Assembly: GCA_903843305.1 (NCBI GenBank)
Contig: CAIMPI010000050.1
Span: 1-64,000 of the forward strand
Source of the DNA: an uncultured Chlorobiaceae bacterium
GTDB lineage: Bacteria; Bacteroidota; Chlorobiia; Chlorobiales; Chlorobiaceae
DNA length: 64,000 nt
Reading direction: 5' to 3'
This document shows positions 37,711 through 48,915 of this stretch, piece by piece (the first letter of the stretch is position 1; each line of letters opens with the position of its first letter). The notes under the pieces were generated by a model that was not told the origin of the DNA, ran no database searches, and worked only from the letters and a program-made list of their open reading frames with translations. The position numbers and the translations under genes were made by a program.

Positions 37711-38352
37711 ATGAGAGGAACCCCTGTAGAAAAAATCGTTTTTCTTAATGAGGCGCTTGGAGCAAAATACCCCAATCCGAAAAGCGAACTGCATTACCAT
37801 AGCCCGTTTCAGTTGCTTGTGGCGACCATTCTTGCTGCTCAGGCAACTGACAAACAGGTTAATATTATTACCAATGAACTTTTCGGGCGAGCACCGGATG
37901 CAGAAAGCATGAGCCGGATGGAACTTGACGAGATTAAAAGCCTTGTACGCTCCATTAATTATTACAACAACAAGGCTAAAAACATTCTCGAGGTCAGCCG
38001 GATACTCATTGAACGTTACCAGGGAGATGTGCCTGAAACAAGAGAAGAGCTTGAAAGCCTCCCCGGGGTTGGCAGAAAAACAGCAAATGTAGTGCTTGGC
38101 AACGCATTCGGACAACCTGTCATGCCGGTGGACACCCATGTCCATCGGGTTTCAAACAGAATAGGGCTGGTAAAAACGAGTAAACCCGAAGAGACAGAAA
38201 AAGAGCTGATGAAGATTATTCCGGAAGCTTGGGTTATCACCTTTCATCACTATCTGCTGCTGCACGGACGTTACACCTGCAAGGCAAAAAAGCCGGAATG
38301 CGCAGCTTGTACGATCAGCAGCGTCTGTGATTATCCGGCAAAAAATACATAG
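37711..38352 (+). CDS. nth: Endonuclease III
   Basis: Nth removes oxidised pyrimidines and nicks the AP site. The 213-aa product has the helix-hairpin-helix LPGVGRKTANVVLG with the catalytic lysine (about 122), the catalytic aspartate in PVDTHVHRVSNR (about 140), and a [4Fe-4S] cluster motif near the end, C-x6-C-x2-C-x5-C, in CKAKKPECAACTISSVC. Length is normal. Confidence 0.96.
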   Translation: MRGTPVEKIVFLNEALGAKYPNPKSELHYHSPFQLLVATILAAQATDKQVNIITNELFGRAPDAESMSRMELDEIKSLVRSINYYNNKAKNILEVSRILIERYQGDVPETREELESLPGVGRKTANVVLGNAFGQPVMPVDTHVHRVSNRIGLVKTSKPEETEKELMKIIPEAWVITFHHYLLLHGRYTCKAKKPECAACTISSVCDYPAKNT

Positions 38353-38532
38353 GCTTTTTTGTCCGCTCAATTTCATAAATTCTTCGCAATAACTGTTGAT
38401 AATGTATTATACTTCAGGCTAATTAACCGTTGTTAAGCATAATACCGACCAGAAAGTGGTTAAATCAACGAGTAAACCCTGTCCGGAATATTTCACTTAT
38501 ACAATCCTTTTGCACGATAAGCACGTCATAAC

Positions 38533-41364
38533 ATGATGCAGCAATACAGCAACAGTTCCTATCTTTTCGGGGGAAACGCTCCCTATATCGAAGATCTTTA
38601 TGAAGCCTATCTCGACAATCCAGGCTCTGTTTCTGAAAAATGGCGGGCTTACTTTGATGCCATGCAGAATATGCCTGGTGCAAACAGTACTGATGCTCGC
38701 GATATCGCACACTCACCCGTCCAGGCATCGTTTGCTGAAAGAGCACGTCTTGGACCAATCTGCCGTGTTATAGCAAATCCCGATGCCGAACTGGGACGTA
38801 AACGGGTTTCGGTACAGAAACTGATAGCCGCCTACCGCAACATCGGTTCACGCTGGGCAGATCTTGATCCCCTGAAACGTCAGGAAAGGCCTGCACTTCC
38901 CGATCTCGAGCCCGCCTTTTACGGGTTTACAGAAACCGACATGGATATTGAGTTTAACACAAGCAATACCTATTTCGGCAAAGAAAGCATGCCGCTGCGC
39001 GAAGTATTGCAGAATTTGCGCGAGACCTACTGCGGGACCATTGGCATAGAGTTCATGTACATCACTGACCAGACGGAAAAACGGTGGTGGCAGGCAAAGT
39101 TCGAGACGATACGTTCAAAACCTGATTTCAGCCCGGAGAAGAAAAAACACATTCTTGAACGGTTAACTGCTGCTGAAGGATTTGAGCGTTATCTGCATAC
39201 CCGTTTTATCGGCCAGAAACGCTTCTCCCTTGAAGGCGGGGAAAGCTTTATTGCCTCCATGGATGAACTGATCCATCGAGCCGGGAAAGCTGGGGTACAG
39301 GAGATTGTAATCGGTATGGCCCACAGGGGACGATTGAATGTGCTTGTCAATATCATGGGAAAAAATCCGCTGGACCTTTTTGCGGAATTCGAGGGCAAAC
39401 ATGCAGCCGATCTTCCATCAGGCGACGTAAAATATCATCAGGGATTTACCAGTGACATTGCCACTCCCGGGGGACCAATCAATCTCTCTCTTGCCTTCAA
39501 CCCCTCACACCTTGAAATTGTCAATCCAGTTGTTGAGGGAGCTGTAAAAGCCCGGCAGGTACGCCGGAGCGACAGGGACGGTTCACAGGTGCTGCCAATC
39601 CTGGTTCACGGTGATGCAGCCTTTGCGGGACAAGGAGTTATCATGGAAACTTTGAACCTTGCACTGACAAGGGGATACGGCACTGGTGGCACTGTCCATA
39701 TTGTCATCAACAACCAGATCGGATTCACAACCTCCGACCCTCGCGACAGCCGCTCAACAACCTACTGTACCGATGTGGTCAAGATGATTGAGGCTCCGGT
39801 ACTGCACGTCAATGGTGACGATCCTGAATCGGTCGTTCTGGCAACACAGATGGCACTTGATTACCGGCAGGCATTCAAGCGCGATGTGGTTATTGATATT
39901 ATCTGTTTCCGCAAGCTTGGCCATAACGAACAGGATACACCGGCCATGACCCAGCCGCTGATGTACAAGAAAATAGACAAGCACCCCGGCACCCGGAAAC
40001 TTTTTGCAGAAAGACTTGAATCGCAGGGAATCATCAATGGGGATTATGCCACAAAGCTCAGCCAGCAGTTCCGCAAGGATCTTGATGAAGGAAAGTACAG
40101 CGCAAATCCGGTACTGGTCAATAAAACCATCTTTACAGCGGAACCGACTGCAGGGCGCGATGAAATCTGCGAAACCGGCGTTCCGCTTGCCGAGCTAAAA
40201 AGACTCTCGGAGATGATTACCAAAATCCCTGAAGGGTTCAAGCTTCACCCATTGGTTGAAAGGGTCGTCAATGACCGTGCCCGGATGGGTCGCGGTGAAC
40301 AGCTTCTTGACTGGGGTATGGGTGAACATCTTGCATTTGCTTCACTTGTTGCAGGTGGTTACCCCATACGTATTACCGGCCAGGACAGCGGCAGAGCAAC
40401 ATTTTCGCACCGTCATTCCGTACTGCACGACCAGAACCGTGAAAAATGGGATTCGGGGATCTACATACCGCTTCAGAATGTTGCAAGCAACCAGGCGGAC
40501 TTTACCGTTATCGATTCCGTTCTTTCCGAAGAGGCTGTTCTTGGTTTTGAATATGGCTACTCCATTTCTGCACCTGACACACTGGTGATCTGGGAAGCCC
40601 AGTTCGGTGACTTTGCCAACGGAGCACAGGTATTGATTGATCAGTTCATCACCTCCGGAGAAGTAAAGTGGGGGCTTGCATCCGGCCTTACCCTCATGCT
40701 GCCTCATGGCTATGAAGGACAGGGCCCGGAACACTCATCAGCACGACCGGAACGCTTCCTGCAGCTTTGCGCCGAAAACAACATTCAGGTTTGTCAACCG
40801 ACGAACCCTGCCCAGATTTTCCACCTGCTTCGGCGGCAGATGACTACCATGATCCGCAAACCACTGGTGATTCTCACGCCTAAATCACTGCTCCGCAACA
40901 AGGAGGCGGTCTCGGCGCTTGCTGAGCTCTCCACTGGAAATTTTCAGACTATTATCAGCGATACCGAAGCAAATCCCGGAAAAGTAAGGAGACTTATCGC
41001 CTGTTCTGGCAAGGTTTATTATGATCTTGTCAACCGCAGACGTGAAAACACCTCCGAAGATATCGCCATTATCCGTATCGAACAACTCTATCCTTTTCCC
41101 ATTGATGAATTTGGCGCTGTGCTTGCGCTCTATCCTCAACTGAAGGATATTGTCTGGTGTCAGGATGAACCTAAAAATCAGGGCTACTGGCGTTTTCTCC
41201 AGCACTATATCATGAAAGCAATGACACCTGGCCAGCAGTTCGGCTATGCAGGACGTCTCGCATCAGCCTCTACCGCATGTGGCTATACCGCTACACATGT
41301 CCTCCAGCAAAAAGCATTGCTTGATCAGGCATTCGGTGAGTTCAGCGTTTTTTTCAACAAATAA
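38533..41364 (+). CDS. sucA: 2-oxoglutarate dehydrogenase E1 component
   Basis: E1 decarboxylates 2-oxoglutarate using thiamine diphosphate. The 943-aa product has the SucA N-terminus (SSYLFGGNAPYIEDLYEAYL), GMAHRGRLNVLVNIMGKNP, HGDAAFAGQGVIMETLNLA, VINNQIGFTTSDPRD and the C-terminal QDSGRATFSHRHSVLHDQ and LPHGYEGQGPEHSSARPERF segments. sucB follows 9 bp downstream and lpd next, so the complete complex forms an operon. In Chlorobi the KorAB route is the expected one, which makes a full complex noteworthy. Confidence 0.97.
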   Translation: MMQQYSNSSYLFGGNAPYIEDLYEAYLDNPGSVSEKWRAYFDAMQNMPGANSTDARDIAHSPVQASFAERARLGPICRVIANPDAELGRKRVSVQKLIAAYRNIGSRWADLDPLKRQERPALPDLEPAFYGFTETDMDIEFNTSNTYFGKESMPLREVLQNLRETYCGTIGIEFMYITDQTEKRWWQAKFETIRSKPDFSPEKKKHILERLTAAEGFERYLHTRFIGQKRFSLEGGESFIASMDELIHRAGKAGVQEIVIGMAHRGRLNVLVNIMGKNPLDLFAEFEGKHAADLPSGDVKYHQGFTSDIATPGGPINLSLAFNPSHLEIVNPVVEGAVKARQVRRSDRDGSQVLPILVHGDAAFAGQGVIMETLNLALTRGYGTGGTVHIVINNQIGFTTSDPRDSRSTTYCTDVVKMIEAPVLHVNGDDPESVVLATQMALDYRQAFKRDVVIDIICFRKLGHNEQDTPAMTQPLMYKKIDKHPGTRKLFAERLESQGIINGDYATKLSQQFRKDLDEGKYSANPVLVNKTIFTAEPTAGRDEICETGVPLAELKRLSEMITKIPEGFKLHPLVERVVNDRARMGRGEQLLDWGMGEHLAFASLVAGGYPIRITGQDSGRATFSHRHSVLHDQNREKWDSGIYIPLQNVASNQADFTVIDSVLSEEAVLGFEYGYSISAPDTLVIWEAQFGDFANGAQVLIDQFITSGEVKWGLASGLTLMLPHGYEGQGPEHSSARPERFLQLCAENNIQVCQPTNPAQIFHLLRRQMTTMIRKPLVILTPKSLLRNKEAVSALAELSTGNFQTIISDTEANPGKVRRLIACSGKVYYDLVNRRRENTSEDIAIIRIEQLYPFPIDEFGAVLALYPQLKDIVWCQDEPKNQGYWRFLQHYIMKAMTPGQQFGYAGRLASASTACGYTATHVLQQKALLDQAFGEFSVFFNK

Positions 41365-41373
41365 TATCCACGA

Positions 41374-42603
41374 ATGGCAATTATTGATGTCACCATATCC
41401 CAGTTGTCGGAATCCGTTGCCGAAGCAACACTGCTGAACTGGAAAAAATCTCCGGGAGATGCTGTTGCTGAAGACGAAATTCTCTTTGAAATCGAAACTG
41501 ACAAAGTTGTATTTGATGTCCCTTCACCCTCCGCAGGCATTCTTTTTGAAATTCTTGTCGGTGATGGTGGCACAGTAGTTCCCAATCAGGTTCTGGCACG
41601 CATCGACAGTGAAGGCAAGCCAGCAGCAGCATCTTCTCCTGAGCTGAAAAAGGATGAAAAACCGCAGCAAGCGGCAACACCGAAATCGGAAGGAGGGATT
41701 GTCATGCCCGCTGCAGCAAAACTGATGGCTGAAACCGGATTGAACCTGTCACAGGTCGAGGGAACCGGCAGAGATGGAAGAGTTACCAAAGGTGATGTCA
41801 TGCAAGCCATTGCTGCTGGAGCAGAACCGGCAGTCGTTCCCCCTCCTCCCGCCCCAAAACTCAAACAGGTAGAGACAAACCTTGAACCTTCTCTGCTTAC
41901 CGACCGGCCGGAACAGCGTGTACCGATGACCCGTTTAAGGGCACGAATCGCTGAAAGGCTTCTTCAATCGCAGGCCACCAATGCCATTCTGACGACCTTC
42001 AATGAGGTCGACATGCATGCAGTCATTGAGCTGCGCAACCGTTACAAGGTTACCTTTGAAAAAGAGCACGGCGTCAAACTCGGCTTCATGTCTTTCTTTG
42101 TGAAGGCAACAGTACACGCCCTGCGCAAATATCCCGTACTGAATGCTTCTGTTGAGGGCAAGGATATCATATATCATGGTTATTTTGATATTGGCATTGC
42201 TGTCAGCTCGCCAAGGGGTCTTGTTGTCCCTATACTGCGCAATATCGACCAGATGACTATTGCCGACATTGAACGCAAAATTGCTGACTATTCCACGAAG
42301 GCAAAACTTGGTACTCTCTCTCTTGAAGAACTGACTGGCGGCACCTTCTCAATTTCCAACGGAGGCGTTTTCGGCTCGATGCTTTCAACACCGATCATCA
42401 ACCCGCCACAGTCCGCCATTCTTGGCATCCACGCCACCAAGGAGAGACCAATAGTAGAAAATGGGCAGATTGTCATACGACCAATGAACTATCTGGCCAT
42501 GTCTTATGACCATCGAATCATCGACGGCAAAGAAGCGGTACTTGGTCTTGTTGCAATCAAGGATGCACTGGAAGATCCGGCGCGTCTTTTACTTGATCTT
42601 TAA
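41374..42603 (+). CDS. sucB: 2-oxoglutarate dehydrogenase E2 (dihydrolipoyl succinyltransferase)
   Basis: E2 transfers the succinyl group to CoA. The 409-aa product has one lipoyl domain ([15 protein letters not shown], lipoylated K about 44), a proline/alanine-rich linker, a peripheral subunit-binding domain ([20 protein letters not shown]) and the catalytic domain with [14 protein letters not shown], where the histidine and aspartate are catalytic. It lies between sucA and lpd with 15 bp to lpd. Confidence 0.96.
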   Translation: MAIIDVTISQLSESVAEATLLNWKKSPGDAVAEDEILFEIETDKVVFDVPSPSAGILFEILVGDGGTVVPNQVLARIDSEGKPAAASSPELKKDEKPQQAATPKSEGGIVMPAAAKLMAETGLNLSQVEGTGRDGRVTKGDVMQAIAAGAEPAVVPPPPAPKLKQVETNLEPSLLTDRPEQRVPMTRLRARIAERLLQSQATNAILTTFNEVDMHAVIELRNRYKVTFEKEHGVKLGFMSFFVKATVHALRKYPVLNASVEGKDIIYHGYFDIGIAVSSPRGLVVPILRNIDQMTIADIERKIADYSTKAKLGTLSLEELTGGTFSISNGGVFGSMLSTPIINPPQSAILGIHATKERPIVENGQIVIRPMNYLAMSYDHRIIDGKEAVLGLVAIKDALEDPARLLLDL

Positions 42604-42618
42604 AAGAGAAACCCTACC

Positions 42619-44055
42619 ATGAACAAACAATTTGACGTTCTTGTTATCGGCGCAGGCCCTGGCGGATATATCGCTGCAATCCGTGCCGCACAGCTTGGTT
42701 TTTCAGTTGCCTGCTGCGAGTTCAGCGCCTACGATGATCCTGCAGGAGAGCCCCGTCTTGGCGGCACCTGTCTCAATGCCGGGTGTATTCCCCTGAAGGC
42801 GCTTGTTGCCTCTTCGGAAGCCTTTGAAAAAGCAGTGCATCACCTTCCTGATCATGGCATAAAAGTTACAGAGATAAGCATTGATGTTACCAGGATGCAG
42901 AAGCGCAAGGAGGCTATTGTCACGAAAATGACTGCTGGTGTCCGGTTCCTCTTCCGCAAAAACAAGATCACCCTTCTCAAAGGGCGCGGCTCTTTTGCTG
43001 GAAAAAATGATGCGGGTTACAGAATTATCATCAGTGGAAAAGAGGGTGATGAAGAGATACTTGCGCAGAAGGTGATTATAGCCTCCGGTTCAAAAGCCCG
43101 ACATATCCCTAATGTCCAGGTCGATAATGTAACGATTTGCGATAATGAAGGTGCTTTGAAATTCACTGAAGCCCCGAAAAAACTGGGCGTCATTGGTGCT
43201 GGCGTCATTGGTCTTGAAGTGGGTTCAGTCTGGCGCAGACTTGGCGCAGAGGTTACCGTTCTTGAAGTTATGCCATCGTTTCTTGGCGCTGCCGATGAGA
43301 GCATTTCAAGAGAAGCTTCCAAGCTCTTTTTAAAACAGGGACTGCACATAAAGCTCGGAGTCAGGATCGGTCAGGCCAAGCTGACAAAAGATGGCGTCAG
43401 TATTGCTTATACCGACGATCAAGGCTCAGAACATACACTCGAATGCGACAAACTTATTGTCTCTGTTGGCCGTACTCCGAACACAGAAAAACTCAACCTT
43501 GAGGCTATCGGCCTCCAGCCCGATGAACGAGGCTTTATTCCCGTCAACGACCATTGCGCGACAGCCGCTCCCGGTGTTTATGCCATCGGAGACGTGGTGC
43601 GCGGTCCAATGCTTGCTCACAAGGCGGAAGATGAGGGGGTTATGGTGGCCGAACTGCTGGCTGGACAGAAGCCGCACCTCGACTACAACAGCATGCCCTG
43701 GGTTATTTACACTACACCGGAAATTGCCTGGGTTGGAAAAACTGAACAACAACTTCGCTCTGAAGGACGCGACTATAAAGCAGGTCAGTTTCCCTTTGCT
43801 GCGAACGGACGGGCATTGGGACTCGGCGATTCCGAAGGATTTATCAAAATGCTTGCCGATGCGAAAACCGATGAAATTCTTGGCGTGCACATTATCGGAG
43901 CCAGCGCTTCCGACCTGATAGCAGAAGCCGCTCTTGCCATGGAGTTCCATGCATCATCCGAAGATGTCGCGCGCACCTGCCATCCTCATCCAAGCCTTTC
44001 GGAAGTAATGCGCGAAGCCGCCCTCGCTATTGAAAAACGGGCACTGAACATGTAA
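42619..44055 (+). CDS. lpd: Dihydrolipoamide dehydrogenase (E3)
   Basis: E3 reoxidises the lipoyl group with NAD+ via FAD. The 478-aa product has the FAD site VIGAGPGGYIAAIRAAQLG, the redox disulfide GGTCLNAGCIPLKALV, the NAD site GVIGAGVIGLEVGSVW, YAIGDVVRGPMLAHKAEDEG and the C-terminal catalytic HPHPSLSEVM. The convergent hypE ends only 3 bp beyond the stop and no terminator lies between. Confidence 0.97.
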   Translation: MNKQFDVLVIGAGPGGYIAAIRAAQLGFSVACCEFSAYDDPAGEPRLGGTCLNAGCIPLKALVASSEAFEKAVHHLPDHGIKVTEISIDVTRMQKRKEAIVTKMTAGVRFLFRKNKITLLKGRGSFAGKNDAGYRIIISGKEGDEEILAQKVIIASGSKARHIPNVQVDNVTICDNEGALKFTEAPKKLGVIGAGVIGLEVGSVWRRLGAEVTVLEVMPSFLGAADESISREASKLFLKQGLHIKLGVRIGQAKLTKDGVSIAYTDDQGSEHTLECDKLIVSVGRTPNTEKLNLEAIGLQPDERGFIPVNDHCATAAPGVYAIGDVVRGPMLAHKAEDEGVMVAELLAGQKPHLDYNSMPWVIYTTPEIAWVGKTEQQLRSEGRDYKAGQFPFAANGRALGLGDSEGFIKMLADAKTDEILGVHIIGASASDLIAEAALAMEFHASSEDVARTCHPHPSLSEVMREAALAIEKRALNM

Positions 44056-44058
44056 GGT

Positions 44059-45105
44059 TCAGCAGATCCTTGGCAACTGTTCACCAAGCGGAAGATCAAT
44101 AATCCGTCGGCTGCCATAGACTGTACGCATGACTACCATACCGGGATGATCGTCAACCACTGATCCGATAATGACGGCATCCCGGCCAAGGTCGAAGGTA
44201 CGCATCACATCGAGAACAGTCTGGACTTTATCTGCCGCGACAGCCATAACAAGTTTGCCTTCGTTAGCCACATGCAAAGGGTCAATACCAAGCAGTTCGC
44301 AGGCACCTCGGACATCCGGTTTGACGAGAATAGTTGTTTCATTGATTTCAATACCAACAGAAGATGAGACCGCCAGCTCGTTCAGGGTTGCGGCAACCCC
44401 TCCCCTGGTAGGATCACGCATAGCATGAATTGCTAAAGGCACCTCATCAAGAATAGAGCCAATCATACCGTTAAGCGCAGCACAGTCGCTTGTTATCCGC
44501 GACTGGAATGAGAGCCCCTCACGAGAAGTCATGATGGCCATTCCGTGATCGCCGACTGTCCCTGAAAGAATAATGCTGTCGCCCACCTTCAGGTTTCGAC
44601 AGGAGAGGTTAACACCCTCCCTGATAATTCCGATACCGGAGGTATTGATAAAAATCCGGTCGCACTGCCCTTTTCCGACCACTTTAGTATCGCCGGTCAC
44701 AATCATCACTCCTGCCCGACAGGCTGCTTCGGCCATGCTCTTGACAATGGTTTCGAGCTCCGCCAGAAGAAACCCCTCTTCAAGCACAAATCCCGCACTG
44801 AGGTAAAGCGGCTTTGCTCCGCCAACCGCCAGATCATTCACGGTACCATTGACAGCAAGCTCTCCTATGTTGCCACCGGGGAAAAAGACTGGACTTACAA
44901 CATAAGTATCGGTAGTAAAAGCGGTTCTTCCAGACGGAAGGTCAAGTTTTGCCTGATCATCAAGCAGATCAAGAAACGGGTTATGGATGTGTGGCATAAA
45001 CACCCGCTGCATGAGCGACTGCGATAACCGTCCTCCGGCGCCATGGGCCATCTGGACGGTTTCGTGCTGAAGTATAGGGGTAAAACAGACGGGAGCTATA
45101 GTCAT
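44059..45105 (-). CDS. hypE: Hydrogenase maturation protein HypE
   Basis: HypE dehydrates the carbamoyl group from HypF to a cyano ligand of the NiFe centre. From ATG 45105 the product has 348 aa: [40 protein letters not shown]-site residues in VTGDTKVV and [17 protein letters not shown], and a C-terminus ending GEQLPRIC whose terminal cysteine carries the cyano group. The ATG overlaps the hypD stop (ATGA). Confidence 0.96.
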   Translation of the reverse strand: MTIAPVCFTPILQHETVQMAHGAGGRLSQSLMQRVFMPHIHNPFLDLLDDQAKLDLPSGRTAFTTDTYVVSPVFFPGGNIGELAVNGTVNDLAVGGAKPLYLSAGFVLEEGFLLAELETIVKSMAEAACRAGVMIVTGDTKVVGKGQCDRIFINTSGIGIIREGVNLSCRNLKVGDSIILSGTVGDHGMAIMTSREGLSFQSRITSDCAALNGMIGSILDEVPLAIHAMRDPTRGGVAATLNELAVSSSVGIEINETTILVKPDVRGACELLGIDPLHVANEGKLVMAVAADKVQTVLDVMRTFDLGRDAVIIGSVVDDHPGMVVMRTVYGSRRIIDLPLGEQLPRIC

Positions 45106-46199
45106 GATACATCGAAATTTCGGTGATAGTTGTAGTATGCTGCACAGGCCCCTTCGGAGGAAACCATCGTAGCACCGAGCGGGTGCTCTGGAGTGCACTC
45201 CCTGGAAAAAGCCGGACAGGCGTCAGGCTTCAGTATCCCCTGGAGCACACTGCCGCTCATGCAGAGGAGGGACTCGGCAGCACGGATGTGAGTGAGATCG
45301 AACTTTTTTTCAGCATCGAAATGGGCATACTCAGCGCGGAGACCAAGACCGCTTAAAGGAATAAGTCCAATCCCCCGCCACTGTCGGTCGGTCACCTCGA
45401 ATACCTTCGAGATAGTCTGCTTTGCGGCGAGATTCCCTTCACGGCTGACCACCCTGCCGTAGCAGTTCACCACTTCAGCTCTGCCCTCTTCGAGCAACTC
45501 GACTGTCCTGAGAATCCCGGCAAGCAGATCGACCGGCTCGAACCCCGTAGGAACAACCGGCACATTGAACTCATGGGCAACAGGCTCATACTCCTCATAG
45601 CCCATGACAGCACAGACATGGCCCGCTGCCAAAAAGCCCTGGACCCGGTTTCCGGGAGAAAGGAGAATGGCACGCATGGCTGGCGGCACCATCACCTGAC
45701 TTACGAGAACACTGAAGTTCTTGATCCCTTCACGGGCAGCCTGCCAAACCGCCATGGCATTGGCTGGAGCCGTAGTTTCAAAACCAACAGCGAAAAAGAC
45801 CACCTCTTTAGTCGGGTTGTCTCGGGCTATCTGCAGGGCATCAAGAGGTGAAAAGAGGATGCGCACATCCCCTCCTTCACTTCTTACCATAAAGAGATCT
45901 TTTGAATTGCCAGGCACCCGAAGCATGTCACCAAAACTGGTAAAAATCACCTCTTTGCGAGAGGCGATTGCAAGAGCACGCTCAATAGACTCAAGCGGTG
46001 TCACACAGACCGGGCAACCCGGACCGTGCACCAATTCAATGCTTTCCGGCAACAACTGGTCAATACCGTTTCGTATAATGGAGTGTGTCTGGCCGCCACA
46101 TATCTCCATAATAGTCCAATGACGTGTCGTTGTTCTCCTGATCTCATCAAGGAACTTTCGAGCAAGTTGGGGATCACGGTATTCGTCGATGAATTTCAT
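45102..46199 (-). CDS. hypD: Hydrogenase maturation protein HypD
   Basis: HypD assembles the Fe(CN)2CO unit with HypC. From ATG 46199 the product has 365 aa: [64 protein letters not shown] and the C-terminal [19 protein letters not shown] cysteines. It follows hypC by 16 bp and overlaps hypE by 4 bp. The longer frame from 46271 overlaps hypC and is rejected. Confidence 0.96.
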   Translation of the reverse strand: MKFIDEYRDPQLARKFLDEIRRTTTRHWTIMEICGGQTHSIIRNGIDQLLPESIELVHGPGCPVCVTPLESIERALAIASRKEVIFTSFGDMLRVPGNSKDLFMVRSEGGDVRILFSPLDALQIARDNPTKEVVFFAVGFETTAPANAMAVWQAAREGIKNFSVLVSQVMVPPAMRAILLSPGNRVQGFLAAGHVCAVMGYEEYEPVAHEFNVPVVPTGFEPVDLLAGILRTVELLEEGRAEVVNCYGRVVSREGNLAAKQTISKVFEVTDRQWRGIGLIPLSGLGLRAEYAHFDAEKKFDLTHIRAAESLLCMSGSVLQGILKPDACPAFSRECTPEHPLGATMVSSEGACAAYYNYHRNFDVS

Positions 46200-46215
46200 T
46201 GGTGTCAGTATCGTA

Positions 46216-46488
46216 TCACAAGGATTCTGGTGATGGAAGCTCTTGATCGGGCTGAAAAGCTCCACTGTCAATAAGCTCCTGCCAGAGCTTCAGACTCTCT
46301 GCAGCCTCCTCTTCGTCGATTATTTTCAGGGCAAACCCCGCATGAACAATGGTATACTGGCCAACCTGAATATCGGGAACATATTCAAGGCATGCCTTTG
46401 TTTTCGAACCATTCACGTCAATGATACCCATTTTAAGGCCATTTTCGTTGGAGAGTTGGAGAAGTTTTCCGGGGATGGCGAGACACAT
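46216..46488 (-). CDS. hypC: Hydrogenase maturation chaperone HypC
   Basis: HypC binds HypD and the hydrogenase large subunit. The 90-aa product starts [12 protein letters not shown] with the essential N-terminal cysteine (C2), followed by [15 protein letters not shown] and [16 protein letters not shown], all standard. The charged tail after residue 63 is longer than in some family members. Confidence 0.95.
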   Translation of the reverse strand: MCLAIPGKLLQLSNENGLKMGIIDVNGSKTKACLEYVPDIQVGQYTIVHAGFALKIIDEEEAAESLKLWQELIDSGAFQPDQELPSPESL

Positions 46489-46542
46489 GTTTTTTTATTG
46501 AATGAAAAAGGATTAAAGGGGGTACTTGAACAGCATGAACGT

Positions 46543-48915
46543 TCAAGGAAAATAGTTTTTTTTAAGGTAATTGCGGCCTATGATGGCTTGACCGAGAGAA
46601 AGACCACCATCATTCGAAGGCACAAGAGCATGGGTCAATACTTTGTAGCCAGTATGATGCAGGTCGTGCAAAAGGGTTTCAAAGAGAAGTTCGTTCTGGA
46701 ATACTCCCCCACTGAGAACAACAGTTTTTATTCCGGTTTCCTTGGATGCTTTTCCTATAATCTCATAAAAACAGCTTACAAGGGTTCTGTGAAATCTTTG
46801 GCTGATTTCACTGAGTCCCATGCCTTTTTGCAGTGCAGCGGAAATGTCCTGAATAAGTGGTGACACCATGATAATCCAGCGGCCGTTTTCCTTATGCCGA
46901 AACTCCTTCTTGCCCATGGGTTCCCCTGGCTCTATCGTGGCCTCTCCTGCATAGTGCAGAGCGTAGCGAAACTCTTTATTGCCGATAGCTCCCCCCGCAG
47001 CATGCATCAACGCAATGGCGGCCTCTCCCTCATAAGTAATCTCAGCCCGCAGATTGCAGAGTGCAGCAACAGCATCGAACAACCGACCGCAACTTGATGT
47101 TTCAACAATATTAACGCGTTTTTCGAGCAACTCAAGTACGGATTCAATATTTCTCTCTCTCATAAACAGCAGATCGGGTATATCGGTACAACTTCTGTAA
47201 AGGTACCCAAGCGCAGCACGCCATGGTTGGATAACTGCAGCCTCTCCGCCCGGCAACGGCATCTGCTCAAAAGAGGCAAAGCGTTTCACTCTTGCAGCAT
47301 CGCCGATCAGGATCTCTCCGCCCCATATCTGACCATCGGTTCCATAACCTGTACCATCAAGAAGAAGCCCGATTGCTGGCCCCTCCTCCCTGTTTTCGGC
47401 AAGACAGGCAACAAGATGGGCATGATGATGCTGCACACCAAGCACTGGAATTTGCTGATTCTGTGCCCATTGTGTCGTCATGTAGCCTGGATGCAGGTCG
47501 TGCACCACCAGCTCTGGTGTTGCCTGAAAAAGGTGCTGTAAATGCGCAACAACAAACTGGAAATGGCGATATGCCTCAAAGTTTTTCATGTCGCCAATAT
47601 GCTGGCTCATCAGTGCATGAGAGCCTTTCAACAAGGTAACTGTGTTTTTAAGCTCACCTCCTGTAGCAAGTACGGTGCCCCCTTCTTCATGAAGATAGAG
47701 TGGCGCGGGCACATATCCCCGGCTCCGCCTGATCTGCCGAAGCTTGCCCGAAAGGTAGATCGTGACTGAATCATCGCATTTCAGATAGATCGGACGATTA
47801 TGAACGAGAAAAGCATCAGCGATACCTTTAAGGCGCGAGAGAGCTTCATCATTCTCATTGACAATCGGCTCCTCGCTGAAATTCGCACTTGTCATCACCA
47901 GAACATCGAGACCCTCATCAAAGAGCAGGGTATGCAATGGTGTATAGGGAAGCATGACGCCAAGGCGATCATTATCGGGTGCAACAGATGGCGCCAGCGT
48001 ACTACTCTTGCTCTTTTTCAGGAGCACTATGGGCGCTTCGGCAGAGGTCAGTGCATCAAATTCACCTTCATTGACGTCACAGTGCCTTCGAACCTGGGAC
48101 ATATCGCGCATCATCACAGCAAAGGGTTTTGTTTCACGCCCCTTCCGCTCTCTCAGCCGCCGTACCGCCCTTTCATTGCTGGCATCAACAGCAAGATGAA
48201 AACCACCAAGTCCTTTCAAGGCAACAATCAAGCCCTTTTTAAGCAACTCCACACTCTCTGCAACCTCGTCACCTGCAAGCGGGATACCAGAAGCATCGAG
48301 CAAAACAAGAGCCGGGCCGCAAACAGAACAGGCGTTAGGCTGCGCATGAAAACGGCGGTCAAGAGGATCGTTGTACTCACGCTCACACTCCGGACACATC
48401 TTGAACTCGTGCATTGAGGTTGAAGGACGGTCATAGGGCAGCCGCCCGACAATGGTATAACGAGGACCGCAATTGGTGCAGTTGATAAAGGGATAATGGA
48501 AACGCCGATTTGCCGGATCCAGAAGTTCACGGCGGCAATCGCAGCAGAGTGCAATATCTGGTGGAATAAGCGTCTCAACTTCAGTACCAGTAATCGAATC
48601 ACCAATGACAAAACCCACCTCAGCGACACAAGCAATGACACTCTCCTCAATTGCGTCGATATGCGCAAACGGAGGACGATCGTTCTGTAAGGCACCATAA
48701 AATCTCTCAAGAAGCAGGGAAGACCCCTGTACCTCAATCAAAACTCCAGATGAAGTATTGCGGATAAAGCCCTTAAGGGCATGCCTGACAGCGATACGAT
48801 AGACAAATGGCCTGAATCCAACTCCCTGCACAATCCCGTTTACAAGCAAGCGCCTCCGCTCTTCACCTTGAACACTCAATGTTGCGTCAGCCTCTTTTCG
48901 AGCCACTCCTGCCAT
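46543..48915 (-). CDS. hypF: Carbamoyltransferase HypF
   Basis: HypF makes the carbamoyl group for the cyano ligands from carbamoyl phosphate. The 790-aa product has an acylphosphatase domain (VNGIVQGVGFRPFVYRIAV), paired CxxC zinc fingers (CCDC and NCTNCGPRY, then CPEC and ACSVCGPA), a YrdC-like domain (GLGGFHLAVDAS, TSANFSEEPI) and a Kae1-like domain (HHAHLVACLAEN, LLLDGTGYGTDGQIWGG, LSGGVFQNELL). The start overlaps hypB by 40 bp. hypC follows 54 bp downstream. Confidence 0.96.
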   Translation of the reverse strand: MAGVARKEADATLSVQGEERRRLLVNGIVQGVGFRPFVYRIAVRHALKGFIRNTSSGVLIEVQGSSLLLERFYGALQNDRPPFAHIDAIEESVIACVAEVGFVIGDSITGTEVETLIPPDIALCCDCRRELLDPANRRFHYPFINCTNCGPRYTIVGRLPYDRPSTSMHEFKMCPECEREYNDPLDRRFHAQPNACSVCGPALVLLDASGIPLAGDEVAESVELLKKGLIVALKGLGGFHLAVDASNERAVRRLRERKGRETKPFAVMMRDMSQVRRHCDVNEGEFDALTSAEAPIVLLKKSKSSTLAPSVAPDNDRLGVMLPYTPLHTLLFDEGLDVLVMTSANFSEEPIVNENDEALSRLKGIADAFLVHNRPIYLKCDDSVTIYLSGKLRQIRRSRGYVPAPLYLHEEGGTVLATGGELKNTVTLLKGSHALMSQHIGDMKNFEAYRHFQFVVAHLQHLFQATPELVVHDLHPGYMTTQWAQNQQIPVLGVQHHHAHLVACLAENREEGPAIGLLLDGTGYGTDGQIWGGEILIGDAARVKRFASFEQMPLPGGEAAVIQPWRAALGYLYRSCTDIPDLLFMRERNIESVLELLEKRVNIVETSSCGRLFDAVAALCNLRAEITYEGEAAIALMHAAGGAIGNKEFRYALHYAGEATIEPGEPMGKKEFRHKENGRWIIMVSPLIQDISAALQKGMGLSEISQRFHRTLVSCFYEIIGKASKETGIKTVVLSGGVFQNELLFETLLHDLHHTGYKVLTHALVPSNDGGLSLGQAIIGRNYLKKNYFP

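Noticed and set aside
47800-48417. 205-aa frame opposite hypF
   Set aside because: Antisense to the zinc-finger and YrdC-like parts of hypF; no independent support.
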